Origin: Flavobacterium chryseum
GTDB lineage: Bacteria; Bacteroidota; Bacteroidia; Flavobacteriales; Flavobacteriaceae
Length of the DNA stretch: 64,000 nt
Direction: 5' to 3'
Assembly: GCF_004362015.1 (NCBI RefSeq)
Contig: NZ_SNWW01000001.1
Span: 793,288 to 857,287, forward strand
The translations under genes were made by a program, and so were the position numbers. Below the pieces are notes generated by a model that did not search any database, was not told the origin of the DNA, and worked only from the letters and a program-made list of their open reading frames with translations. Positions 17,640 to 26,156 of the stretch are shown in pieces; the stretch's first letter is position 1, and every line of letters begins with the position of its first letter.

Positions 17640-17679
17640 AAAAATCCGTTTAGTTAAATTATACTGGACGGATTTTTTT
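17640..17679 (+). terminator. Rho-independent terminator after frr
   Basis: Arms AAAAATCCGT and ACGGATTTTT with G/U-extendable inner stem and a following T run, directly after the frr stop codon. Confidence 0.75.
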
Positions 17680-17738
17680 ATTCCTATTTTTGCGTACAAA
17701 ATTTATAATGTTTTTGTTTCTGAACTATAATCCTCTCT

Positions 17739-20234
17739 ATGAAGCTATTTTGTTTACTGACTTTGTTTTTCACGCTGCATATTCATGCGCAATTTCAAAT
17801 AAACGGAATTGTGAACGACTCCAAAAACAAACCGCTTCCTTTTGCTACCATTACAACATCAGACAATAATAATACAATTACGGATGTCGACGGAAAATTT
17901 ATTCTTTCCTCAACATCTAAAATTACTTCTTTTAAAGTTTCTTATATAGGTTTCAATACCAAAGTTATTACCATACTAGAAAATAAAAAGTTTTATCCGG
18001 TTTCGCTTTCTGAGAAAACAGATGATTTGAAAGAAGTTGTTATTTCTAATGAAAATCCCGCTTTGGCCATTATTAGAAATGTAATTGCAAATAAAAACAA
18101 CAACAATCCGCAAAAAAAACTAAGCAGTTTTGATTATAAAACATACAACAAGCTAATAGTTACGGCTAATCCTGATTCTATCGATGGAAGAATTGATTCA
18201 TCAGCAGCTTATAAAGACCTCGATAAAAAACGAATTAATGTAGATTCATCTGATTTTAAATTTAAAGAAATAATCAGCAAACAGCATTTGTTTCAAACAG
18301 AAAAATTATCGCAATATCAGTTTGGCAATAATAAACTTAAGGAAACAATTCTCGGTACAAAAATGGCAGGTTTTAAGCAGCCTGTTTATGAGATCATTGC
18401 ATTCAATTTACAATCTATCTCAATTTACGATTCAAATTATGAATTGTTCGAAACAAGACATCAAAGTCCAATCGCGAACAATGCGCTTTCTGATTATAAT
18501 TACAAACTTCTGGATACTGTAGCGATCAAAGGTAGAAATACCTATATGATTTACTTTAAAAACAAGAAAAAAAGAAAGTCGAATACGCTGGAAGGTGTTT
18601 TGTATATCGATCAGGAAAATTTTGCTGTTGCTAAAGCCGTAATGCGTACAAAAGCCGTGTTAGACATTAGCGGTGTTCACGAATTTGAATATGTTCCGAG
18701 TGAAAAACTGTGGTTTCAAAGTAACACAACTTTCAAAATTGTAAAAGGAAAAAACAAAGAAGATATTAAAATCTTAGGCGGAACAATTCAGTTTGATGCA
18801 GACGCGGAAGAAAATTTTGAACCAAGAAAAAAAGTAGCTTCAGATTTTACTTATTTACTTTCTGAAAGTAAAAATTTTGATATTCATTACAATACAAATA
18901 CACCAATAAAAAATCCATCCCTTTACATTGAAATTAAAGATGATGCCAGCAATAAACCCGAAGCTTTTTGGAATAAATACAGAAAAGACAGTCTTGATTT
19001 AAAGAGTGAAAAAACATATCTTATATTAGATAGCCTTTCTTTGGATAGAAGAATAGAAAAACGATTAGGTTCTGGACGAAAAATCATTAATGGATTTTTT
19101 CCTATTGGCCCCGTTGATCTGGATTTGAAAAAAATAGTGAGCTACAATAATTACGAAGGCTTTAGATTAGGACTGGGCGGAATTACCAACGACCGTTTTT
19201 CTAAAAATTTCAGGATAGAAGGTTATGGCGCTTATGGTACAAAAGACGGTGTAACTAAATACAGTATAGGTTCCGGAGTTTTGCTTGATAAATACACCAA
19301 TACATGGCTGAACGGATATTACACAGATGACATTCGTGAGATTGCAAGTACGGTGTTCGCAGTTGACAAGCGTGTTTTTAAGATTTATGACCCGCGTCCG
19401 ATTAATATTAGTACTTTTTACGAATACATAAGCTGGAGAGCCAATCTTCAAACTAAAATAATTCCTAAAACCGAAGCTGTTCTGGAATTATCAACCAATG
19501 ATATTACGCCAAAATTTGATTATCTTTTTAATCTTGACGGAAGACTGTATTCGCGTTATACTATGACAACCGTTATGCTGTCGATTGTTTGGGCACCATT
19601 TAGTGATTTCATGCAAACACCAACAGGCAGAACCGAATCTGATAAAAGATTCCCGAGGTTTACTTTTCAATACACACAATCATTGCCAAATGTATTAGGA
19701 AATGACTTTGCTTTTGGCAAAATAGATTTTAAAACAGAGTATGAAAAAAAATACCTGAACGGTCAAAAAACAAGTTTATTATTGCAGGGAGGTTATGCTA
19801 TGGGCGACGTTCCTATTACACATCTATACAATACGGCGCCAAATAACCTAACAAAAGAAACTGTTGTACAGCGTATTACTTTTTCTGGAAGAAACAGTTT
19901 TGAAACCATGTATTTTAATGAGTTCTTTTCCAGTCAATATGTTATGTTTCAGATAAAACATGGTTTTGACCGAATTAAATTGCTAAGAAAAGTTAGTCCT
20001 TCATTAGTATTGGTTACCCGAATGGCATGGGGAAATATGAAAAATCCGGAACAGCATGTGGGACCAGCCTACAAAACTTTAGACAAAGGTTTTTTTGAAT
20101 CCGGAATCGAGTTAAACAAGATCTACAAAGGGTTGGGTTTAGGCGGGTTTTATCGCTATGGACCAAATCAGTTACTGAGATTTGAAGACAACGTTGCGGT
20201 TAAAATTTCGTATGTGCTTGATTTGGGGTTATAA
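17739..20234 (+). CDS. DUF5686/carboxypeptidase-regulatory-like outer-membrane protein
   Basis: 831 residues. After a signal peptide (MKLFCLLTLFFTLHIHAQ), residues 20-100 form a CarboxypepD_reg-like beta-sandwich (INGIVNDSKNKPLPFATITT, TDVDGKFILSS). The large remainder is beta-rich and matches the DUF5686 layout: a domain with ILGTKMAGFKQPVYEI, then a C-terminal beta-barrel-like region ending in VAVKISYVLDLGL. It is probably an outer-membrane barrel with a periplasmic adaptor domain; no TonB plug is seen. Function unknown. It is expressed alone, downstream of the frr terminator. Confidence 0.85.
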   Translation: MKLFCLLTLFFTLHIHAQFQINGIVNDSKNKPLPFATITTSDNNNTITDVDGKFILSSTSKITSFKVSYIGFNTKVITILENKKFYPVSLSEKTDDLKEVVISNENPALAIIRNVIANKNNNNPQKKLSSFDYKTYNKLIVTANPDSIDGRIDSSAAYKDLDKKRINVDSSDFKFKEIISKQHLFQTEKLSQYQFGNNKLKETILGTKMAGFKQPVYEIIAFNLQSISIYDSNYELFETRHQSPIANNALSDYNYKLLDTVAIKGRNTYMIYFKNKKKRKSNTLEGVLYIDQENFAVAKAVMRTKAVLDISGVHEFEYVPSEKLWFQSNTTFKIVKGKNKEDIKILGGTIQFDADAEENFEPRKKVASDFTYLLSESKNFDIHYNTNTPIKNPSLYIEIKDDASNKPEAFWNKYRKDSLDLKSEKTYLILDSLSLDRRIEKRLGSGRKIINGFFPIGPVDLDLKKIVSYNNYEGFRLGLGGITNDRFSKNFRIEGYGAYGTKDGVTKYSIGSGVLLDKYTNTWLNGYYTDDIREIASTVFAVDKRVFKIYDPRPINISTFYEYISWRANLQTKIIPKTEAVLELSTNDITPKFDYLFNLDGRLYSRYTMTTVMLSIVWAPFSDFMQTPTGRTESDKRFPRFTFQYTQSLPNVLGNDFAFGKIDFKTEYEKKYLNGQKTSLLLQGGYAMGDVPITHLYNTAPNNLTKETVVQRITFSGRNSFETMYFNEFFSSQYVMFQIKHGFDRIKLLRKVSPSLVLVTRMAWGNMKNPEQHVGPAYKTLDKGFFESGIELNKIYKGLGLGGFYRYGPNQLLRFEDNVAVKISYVLDLGL

Positions 20235-20365
20235 AAACTCTTTTTTCTATCCTATTCTAATTCTCTCCGTGCAAACTACTGAATGCCAAAATGACATTTT
20301 TTGAAATTGGTTCATAAATTGATGTTTGTTTTGTAACTTTAAATTCAATCAAAAAAAACTAAGTT

Positions 20366-21052
20366 ATGGGAAGTGGATATTTAATTATTGCCGGAGCAAT
20401 TATGTTATTTAGCTGGTTGGTAAGTTCAAAACTAAAAAGTAAATTCGAATTATACTCTAAATTGCAATTAAGAAACGGAATGAGCGGCGCTGAAATTGCT
20501 GAGAAAATGTTGGCTGATAATGGCATTACTGATGTTCGCGTTATTTCGACGCCAGGACAGTTGACAGATCATTATAATCCGTCAGATAAAACGGTGAATC
20601 TAAGCGAAGCAGTTTATAATCATCGTAATGCGGCTGCAGCGGCTGTTGCAGCTCACGAATGCGGTCATGCCGTGCAACACTCTATCGGTTACGAATGGCT
20701 AACGATGCGTTCTAAACTAGTTCCAATTGTAAGCGTTGCATCCAATTATGTGCAATGGATTTTGCTTGCCGGAATTTTGATGATGAGAACTTTTCCTCAA
20801 TTATTATTGGTAGGAATTGTAATTTTTGCAGCAACAACATTATTTACTATTATTACTTTGCCAGTAGAATACGATGCGAGCAACAGAGCGTTAGCGTGGT
20901 TAGAAAATAAACATATGCTGACACAAGAAGAGCAGGCAGGAGCAAAAGATGCCTTAAAATGGGCTGCAAGAACTTATGTTGTAGCGGCAATAGGATCTAT
21001 AGCAACTTTATTGTACTATATTTCGATTTATTCGGGAAGCAGGAGGAACTAG
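20366..21052 (+). CDS. YugP-like zinc metallopeptidase (Zn_peptidase_2)
   Basis: 228 residues, membrane-bound. An N-terminal helix (GYLIIAGAIMLFSWLVSS) is followed by a cytoplasm- or periplasm-facing catalytic part with the zinc motif AHECGHAVQH (HExxH type, residues 91-100) and the downstream VEYDASNRALAWL carrying the conserved Glu/Asn segment. Two further helices sit at about 125-165, and one C-terminal helix ends the protein. This agrees with the PF04298 family. The physiological substrate is not known. It stands alone before a repeat-rich gap. Confidence 0.88.
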   Translation: MGSGYLIIAGAIMLFSWLVSSKLKSKFELYSKLQLRNGMSGAEIAEKMLADNGITDVRVISTPGQLTDHYNPSDKTVNLSEAVYNHRNAAAAAVAAHECGHAVQHSIGYEWLTMRSKLVPIVSVASNYVQWILLAGILMMRTFPQLLLVGIVIFAATTLFTIITLPVEYDASNRALAWLENKHMLTQEEQAGAKDALKWAARTYVVAAIGSIATLLYYISIYSGSRRN

Positions 21053-21055
21053 AAA

Positions 21056-21250
21056 TTAAATTCCAATTTTTTAAATTCCAATTTTTTAAATTCCAAATTC
21101 CAAATTCCAAATTCCAAAATTGAAAATAAAAGCAAACCCGACAAATTTTAAAACTTGTCGGGTTTATTATTTGTAGTGCCTCCAATTTCAAAGTTGGAAT
21201 TTAAATATTGAAATTTCTTTCTAAATTGGAATTTGGAATTTAAAAAATTG
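21056..21250. repeat. Cluster of AAATTCCAA tandem repeats and a CCCGACA hairpin
   Basis: From 21059 the 7-bp word ATTCCAA recurs at least six times (two units spaced by TTTTTTAA, then four in close tandem). A hairpin of the CCCGACA family follows at 21134-21165, then complementary TTGGAATTT words near 21193-21250 that can fold back on the first block. The same combination (CCCGACA hairpin beside AATTCCAA hairpins) occurs at 8681-8772. Confidence 0.6.
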
Positions 21251-21259
21251 GAATTTCCT

Positions 21260-21730
21260 TTAAAGCTGTATTTGCCTGTCAATTTGCTGATCTAACGAGA
21301 TAAATGTTTCAGTTCTTGAAACACCTTCAATCGCTTGAATTTTAGTATTCAAAAGCTGCATCAAATGTTCGTTATCACGGCAAATAATTTTTATTAAAAC
21401 CGACCAGTTTCCGGTTGTGTAGTGACATTCTAAAACTTCAGGAATCTTCTTTAAATCTTTTACCGCTTCAGAATTTCTGGAAGCCTTATCCAGATAAACG
21501 CCAACAAAGGCCATTGTGTTATAACCTAAAACTTTTGGGTTAACAGTAAATTTAGATCCTGAAATTACGCCAGATTGTTCCAGTTTTTTCAAACGCTGAT
21601 GAATCGCAGCTCCCGAAATTCCTATTTTATTGGCAATTTGTAAAATTGGTTTTCGTGCATCATCCATTAAATACCGAAGGATTTCTTTGTCGATGCCATC
21701 AATTTCAATTATAAGAGAGTTAATTTTCAT
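21260..21730 (-). CDS. Lrp/AsnC-family transcriptional regulator
   Basis: 156 residues. N-terminal winged helix-turn-helix (IDGIDKEILRYLMDDARKPI, then IANKIGISGAAIHQRLKKLE) and C-terminal ligand-binding RAM domain (TMAFVGVYLDKASRNSEAVK, HYTTGNWSVLIKIICRDNEH, GVSRTETFISLDQ). Proteins of this type form octamers and sense amino acids. No amino-acid gene lies beside it, so the effector and targets are unknown. The gene is monocistronic, with a palindromic element upstream. Confidence 0.93.
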   Translation of the reverse strand: MKINSLIIEIDGIDKEILRYLMDDARKPILQIANKIGISGAAIHQRLKKLEQSGVISGSKFTVNPKVLGYNTMAFVGVYLDKASRNSEAVKDLKKIPEVLECHYTTGNWSVLIKIICRDNEHLMQLLNTKIQAIEGVSRTETFISLDQQIDRQIQL

Positions 21731-21854
21731 AAGAGTTTTGGTTTGAAACTAATTTGGGTAATTTGGTTTAAAATAGAAATCAAATTTAAGAATTAAACTT
21801 TAGAATAATTTAGAAATGAAAGTTTAGATTGATTTTTTTGTATTGAGGTTTTTT

Positions 21855-21953
21855 ACCATTAAGAGATTAAGAAAATAAAGAAAGAAGAACGCTTAATCTT
21901 TTCTTTAAAAATTCATTAAGATAGAGCTTAATTTATCTTAATCTCTTAATGAT
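21855..21953. repeat. Palindromic element, ACCATTAAGA family, copy 1
   Basis: Outer arms ACCATTAAGAGATTAAGA (21855-21872) and TCTTAATCTCTTAATGAT (21936-21953) pair with one mismatch; the interior also contains CTTAATCTTT and AATTCATTAAG words. A second element with the same ACCATTAAGA/TCTTAATGGT tips lies at 50474-50535. It lies between the Lrp-type regulator and hemD. Confidence 0.6.
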
Positions 21954-21963
21954 AAAACAAAAA

Positions 21964-22000
21964 AAATCCAAATCCCAACAAGCAGTTGGAATTTGGATTT
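21964..22000 (-). terminator. Terminator-like hairpin after hemD
   Basis: Arms AAATCCAAATCCCAAC and GTTGGAATTTGGATTT (one mismatch) with a 5-nt loop; the preceding A run becomes a T run on the minus strand. It lies 30 bp beyond the hemD stop and shares its arms with the AATTCCAA palindrome family. Confidence 0.6.
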
Positions 22001-22029
22001 TATAAATTTGATATTTTATTAAAAAAGGT

Positions 22030-22779
22030 TTATTTTCCTTTGTTTGCTTCGCTAATGTATTTTTCTAAAGCCATAGTCATCGAAGGAGTTTCAGGAGTTG
22101 GAGCAAGAATATCAATTCTCAATCCATAATCAAGGGCTTCTTTTTGAGTTGTGCTTCCAAAAACAGCAATTCTGGTTTCGTTTTGTTTAAAATCAGGAAA
22201 GTTTTTAAACAAAGATTTAATTCCGGTTGGACTAAAAAACGCTAAAACATCATAATAAACATCAGCTAAATCAGATAAGTCGCTCATTACAGTTTTGTAA
22301 AAAATCGCTTGTGTCCAATCTACTTTTAAATTATTTAAAGTAATAGGTGCGTCAGCATTTAACTGGTCAGATGCCGGAAGCAGGAACTTTTCGTCTTTGT
22401 ATTTTTTAATTAGTGGAGATAAATCAGCAAAATCTTTTGCACCTACATAAATTTTTCGCTTTCTGTACACTACATATTTCTGTAAGTAAAACGCAACTGC
22501 TTCAGATTGACAAAAATATTTCAATCCTTCAGGAACTTTGTAGCGCATTTCGTCTGCTACTCTGAAAAAATGATCTACTGCATTTCTGCTTGTCAAAATA
22601 ATCGCAGTGTAGTGATTTAGGTCGATTTTTTGTAATCGAATCTCTTTTGCGTTAACCCCTTCCACATGAATAAATGGTCTGAAATCAATTTTTATTTTGT
22701 GTTTTTGTTGGAGCTCAAAGTAAGGAGAATTTTCCACTTTAGGTTCAGGCTGTGACACCAAAATTGTTTTCACTTTCAT
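22030..22779 (-). CDS. hemD: Uroporphyrinogen-III synthase
   Basis: 249 residues from the ATG at 22777-22779 (MKVKTILVSQPEP). HemD closes and inverts ring D of hydroxymethylbilane to give uroporphyrinogen III for haem. The two-lobed fold is seen in segments ILTSRNAVDHFF and FLLPASDQLNADAP, and DVLAFFSPTGIKSLF near residues 185-200. The family has few invariant residues, so the call rests on overall pattern. An in-frame ATG at 22818 would extend the protein into the upstream DUF4271 gene and is less likely. The 14-bp gap to that gene indicates co-transcription, an arrangement common in Flavobacteriaceae. Confidence 0.85.
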   Translation of the reverse strand: MKVKTILVSQPEPKVENSPYFELQQKHKIKIDFRPFIHVEGVNAKEIRLQKIDLNHYTAIILTSRNAVDHFFRVADEMRYKVPEGLKYFCQSEAVAFYLQKYVVYRKRKIYVGAKDFADLSPLIKKYKDEKFLLPASDQLNADAPITLNNLKVDWTQAIFYKTVMSDLSDLADVYYDVLAFFSPTGIKSLFKNFPDFKQNETRIAVFGSTTQKEALDYGLRIDILAPTPETPSMTMALEKYISEANKGK

Positions 22780-22793
22780 ATTATAAACATTTA

Positions 22794-23462
22794 CTAAGCC
22801 ACCTCTTTTGTTATCCAATAATACATGAAATAATAAGGGGCTATTTCAAGAGCGCAAAGATATAAAATAAAATAAAATAATTTACTGATTATTACGTTTT
22901 GATACGTTTTAATTGAAATAAAATAGGAGAATAGACTTATACATAGCGAAATGCCTATTATTACTAGGGGTACGCTCTTAGGAATGTTGTCAGAATAGAA
23001 TAAAATAGCGTTAATTGGCAGTATTAAAACGCCAATGTAAGTTCTGTAAGTTGCCTTTTGCAGGTTGAAAAGGCTTACAAATTCGTCGATATTAAAAGAA
23101 GTTGCAACGATTTTTTCTATTAAAAATTTTCCTAAAATAAAATACAACAGAAATGTGGCAATCTGAATATACAAAATCCAATCAGTTTTTGACGCATATC
23201 CAAAAATATCCAAGGTAAGCTGGATGAAAAATGAAAATGAAAGAACTTGTACGAAAAACAATCCGACGATAAAACTGCCTTTTAAGTTGCTCGTATCGCG
23301 ATAAATTTTTGCGTATTTATCTGAAAAAATAAGTTTACTAAATTCACTAAATCTGTTTTCGTAAGTCGATTTAGTAATAGCAACAAGCGCAAAGGCCACT
23401 ACAAATAAAAATGTAGCCCAATCTTTGTTCTCGATAATTCTGGGATGAAGGTGTTCAGTCAT
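22794..23462 (-). CDS. DUF4271 membrane protein
   Basis: 222 residues with about six membrane helices: near 15-30, 65-85, 95-115, 145-160, 165-187 and 195-215. The N-terminus MTEHLHPRIIENKDWATFLFV and the FSEFSKLIFSDKYAKIYRD segment are typical of DUF4271 proteins of Bacteroidetes. Function unknown. It sits directly upstream of hemD and divergent from a glycosyltransferase gene; the conserved link with hemD may hint at haem biosynthesis or only at shared transcription. Confidence 0.83.
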   Translation of the reverse strand: MTEHLHPRIIENKDWATFLFVVAFALVAITKSTYENRFSEFSKLIFSDKYAKIYRDTSNLKGSFIVGLFFVQVLSFSFFIQLTLDIFGYASKTDWILYIQIATFLLYFILGKFLIEKIVATSFNIDEFVSLFNLQKATYRTYIGVLILPINAILFYSDNIPKSVPLVIIGISLCISLFSYFISIKTYQNVIISKLFYFILYLCALEIAPYYFMYYWITKEVA

Positions 23463-23539
23463 AGCGTTACAAAATTAGTAATTTTTTGTATCAATACTTT
23501 TATTATACATTTATTATGAATGAAATGGCATAAAAAGTT

Positions 23540-23547
23540 TACTTTTG
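23540..23547 (+). promoter_or_regulatory. Putative -7 promoter element of the glycosyltransferase operon
   Basis: TACTTTTG followed by CG fits TAnnTTTG. It lies 21 bp before the ATG at 23568 and downstream of the ATG at 23520, which argues for the later start. No clear -33 TTG was found. Confidence 0.45.
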
Positions 23548-23567
23548 CGATGAAATTACGCAGAAAA

Positions 23568-24293
23568 ATGAACGATTGCATTGTCATAATCCCAACTTAT
23601 AACGAAATTGAAAATATAGAAAGTATAGTTCGAGCTGTACTTTCGCAACATAAACCTTTTCATCTTTTAATTATTGATGATAATTCTCCGGATTTTACTG
23701 CTAATAAAGTAATTGCATTACAGCAAGAATATCCGGGAAGATTATTTTTAGAAAAAAGAGAAAAAAAATCGGGTCTTGGAACGGCATATGTTCATGGTTT
23801 TAGATGGGCTTTGGAACGTAAATATGATTACATTTTTGAAATGGATGCCGATTTTTCGCATAATCCAAATGATCTTGAAAAATTATTTGATGCCTGCCAT
23901 TTTGGTGGAGCTGATTTAGCGATTGGTTCTCGTTATGTAACAGGTGTAAATGTGGTAAACTGGCCATTGAGCCGTGTACTAATGTCATATTTTGCTTCGG
24001 TATATGTGAAATTTATTACCGGAATGAAAATTCATGATGCTACAGCCGGTTTTGTTTGTTATAAAAGAGAAGTTTTAGAAAAGATAAATCTCAATAAAAT
24101 AAAATTTGTTGGTTATGCGTTTCAGATTGAAATGAAATACAGAACCTATTGCTCAAAATTTCAGATCACCGAAGTTCCTATTATTTTTACAGACAGAACA
24201 AGAGGAGTTTCGAAAATGAGCAATGCCATCATTAAAGAAGCTATTCTTGGCGTAATTTCCCTTAGATTAAAAAAATTAATCAATACATTATAA
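23568..24293 (+). CDS. Polyprenol monophosphomannose synthase-like glycosyltransferase (GT2)
   Basis: 241 residues from the ATG at 23568 (MNDCIVIIPTYNE). It is a GT-A fold family 2 enzyme of the dolichol-phosphate mannose synthase type: IIPTYNEIENIESIV, IIDDNSPDFTANKV, SGLGTAYVHGFRWAL, the DxD motif in EMDADFSHNP and the late FTDRTRGVSKMS motif. No C-terminal membrane helices, as in DPM1-type proteins. It would transfer a sugar from a nucleotide donor to polyprenyl phosphate at the inner face of the membrane. First gene of a run with dihydroorotase and a DUF4296 lipoprotein (11-bp gap to the next start). Confidence 0.87.
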   Translation: MNDCIVIIPTYNEIENIESIVRAVLSQHKPFHLLIIDDNSPDFTANKVIALQQEYPGRLFLEKREKKSGLGTAYVHGFRWALERKYDYIFEMDADFSHNPNDLEKLFDACHFGGADLAIGSRYVTGVNVVNWPLSRVLMSYFASVYVKFITGMKIHDATAGFVCYKREVLEKINLNKIKFVGYAFQIEMKYRTYCSKFQITEVPIIFTDRTRGVSKMSNAIIKEAILGVISLRLKKLINTL

Positions 24294-24304
24294 ACCCAAT
24301 GGCG

Positions 24305-25645
24305 ATGAATAGGATTTTAATAAAAAATGCTAAAATTGTAAACGAAGGATCTATTTTTGAAGGTGATGTTTTGATTGAAAACGACCTAATTGTCGAAGTA
24401 GCAGACAGCATAAGTTTAAAAACTTCCGATTGTATAGTTATAGATGCCGAAGGGAGTTACTTAATGCCGGGCGCTATTGATGATCAGGTTCATTTTAGAG
24501 AACCGGGATTAACACACAAAGGCGACATAGAATCGGAGTCGAGAGCTGCTGTTGCGGGTGGAATTACTTCTTTTATAGAACAGCCCAATACCGTTCCTAA
24601 TGCCGTTACACAAGAAATTTTAGAAGATAAATATCAGATTGCAGCGGTAAATTCATTTGCGAATTATTCGTTTATGATGGGTGCAACCAACGATAACTTA
24701 GAGGAAGTTTTAAAAACAAATCCAAGAAATGTTGCAGGGATCAAGATTTTTCTGGGTTCTTCTACCGGAAATATGTTGGTTGATAATGAAGCGACTTTAG
24801 AAAAAATATTCTCAAGTACGCAAATGTTAATTGCAGTTCACTGTGAAGATGAAACTACGATTCAAAATAATCTTGCCATTTTTAAAGAGCAATACGGAGA
24901 AGATATTCCGGTAACGGCGCATCATTTAATTCGTAGTGCCGAAGCCTGTTATATTTCGTCTTCAAAAGCAGTGGCGCTGGCGAAAAAAACCGGAGCACGT
25001 TTGCATATTTTCCACCTTTCAACAGCGAAAGAAATGGAATTGTTTACCAATAAAATTCCGTTAGAAGATAAAAAAATCACAGCTGAGGTTTGTATACATC
25101 ATCTTTGGTTTACCGATGAAGATTACAAAACAAAAGGAAATTTCATTAAATGGAATCCTGCCGTAAAAACTGCTGATGACAGAAAAGAACTTTGGAAAGC
25201 TTTAAATGACGGCCGTATCGATGTTATCGCTACAGATCACGCTCCTCATACAAAAGAAGAAAAAAGCCAATCTTACTTAAAAGCGCCTTCTGGAGGGCCA
25301 TTAGTTCAACATGCCGTTATTGCAATGTTTGAAGCGCATCATCAGGGAAAAATTACCGTTGAAAAAATCGTAGAGAAAATGTGCCATAATCCGGCAAAAA
25401 TTTTCAAAATTGAAAAAAGAGGTTTTGTAAAAGAAGGTTATTTTGCCGACCTGGTGATTGTAAATCCGAGTTTGCCGTGGAGTGTGAAACCTGAAAATAT
25501 TTTAGCCAAATGTGGCTGGTCTCCATTTGAAAATTATACTTTTAAATCGAGAATTACACATACTTTTGTGAATGGTGAGTTGGTCTATAACAACTTTAAA
25601 GTTAAAGACATTCGCGCCGGAAAAAGATTATTGTTTGATAGATAA
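24305..25645 (+). CDS. Dihydroorotase
   Basis: 446 residues from the second ATG (MNRILIKNAKIVNEG). Amidohydrolase-fold enzyme of pyrimidine synthesis that closes carbamoyl aspartate to dihydroorotate. Metal ligands are visible: DQVHFREPGLTHKGD (HxH-like position with Q before VH), HCEDE, the histidine in LHIFHLSTAKEME, and DVIATDHAPHTKEEK. This pattern fits class I (PyrC-like long form). The first His of the usual DxHxH motif is Gln here (DDQVHFREPG), a variant found in many Bacteroidetes sequences, so activity is plausible but should not be taken as proven. Co-transcribed with its neighbours. Confidence 0.88.
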   Translation: MNRILIKNAKIVNEGSIFEGDVLIENDLIVEVADSISLKTSDCIVIDAEGSYLMPGAIDDQVHFREPGLTHKGDIESESRAAVAGGITSFIEQPNTVPNAVTQEILEDKYQIAAVNSFANYSFMMGATNDNLEEVLKTNPRNVAGIKIFLGSSTGNMLVDNEATLEKIFSSTQMLIAVHCEDETTIQNNLAIFKEQYGEDIPVTAHHLIRSAEACYISSSKAVALAKKTGARLHIFHLSTAKEMELFTNKIPLEDKKITAEVCIHHLWFTDEDYKTKGNFIKWNPAVKTADDRKELWKALNDGRIDVIATDHAPHTKEEKSQSYLKAPSGGPLVQHAVIAMFEAHHQGKITVEKIVEKMCHNPAKIFKIEKRGFVKEGYFADLVIVNPSLPWSVKPENILAKCGWSPFENYTFKSRITHTFVNGELVYNNFKVKDIRAGKRLLFDR

Positions 25646-25654
25646 TAGAAAAAA

Positions 25655-26155
25655 ATGAAGAATTTTATAGTAATAATATTGGTTTTGTTTCTTTCTGTAA
25701 GTTGTGAAAAAGCGTTGGTAAAACAACCAAAACGACTTATTGAGAAAGGAAAGATGATTGATATTATGTATGATTTATCTGTTTTGGATGCAATAAAATA
25801 CAGTAATCCATTGTCGTTAGATTCTTCAGATACAAGTCCGAAGAAATTTATTCTTCAAAAATATAAAGTAGATAGTTTGCAGTTTGCTCAAAGTAATATG
25901 TACTACGCGGCAGATTATGAAAACTACAAAGACATGTTCGATCAAATTGCCAAGCGATTAGAAACGAATCAAAAGAAAGCGGATTCGTTAGTAAAGATTG
26001 AGGAGAAAAAAGCTGCGAAGGCAAAGAAAAAAAATAAAGGAAAAACAACAGAATCGGCTCCAAAACTTAATGAAGTAAAACCTTTGAAAAAAAGTAGTGT
26101 TGACTCAATAAGAAAAACAATGCAATTTAAAGCTAAAGCGCAGTCAAAAAAATAA
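25655..26155 (+). CDS. DUF4296 lipoprotein
   Basis: 166 residues. The signal peptide ends in the lipobox FLSVSC, so this is a lipoprotein anchored through Cys17. The DUF4296 core follows: LIEKGKMIDIMYDLSVLDAIKY and QKYKVDSLQFAQSNMYYAAD, a short helical domain. The last 60 residues are Lys/Ala/Ser-rich and low in complexity (KKAAKAKKKNKGKTTES). Function unknown. Last gene of the plus-strand run; its stop codon lies one base from the end of the convergent epimerase gene. Confidence 0.83.
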   Translation: MKNFIVIILVLFLSVSCEKALVKQPKRLIEKGKMIDIMYDLSVLDAIKYSNPLSLDSSDTSPKKFILQKYKVDSLQFAQSNMYYAADYENYKDMFDQIAKRLETNQKKADSLVKIEEKKAAKAKKKNKGKTTESAPKLNEVKPLKKSSVDSIRKTMQFKAKAQSKK

Positions 26156-26156
26156 A

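Noticed and set aside
21059..21118. ATTCCAA tandem units as a possible CRISPR array
   Set aside because: Units are 7 bp, spacers are absent or A/T filler, and no cas gene is present.
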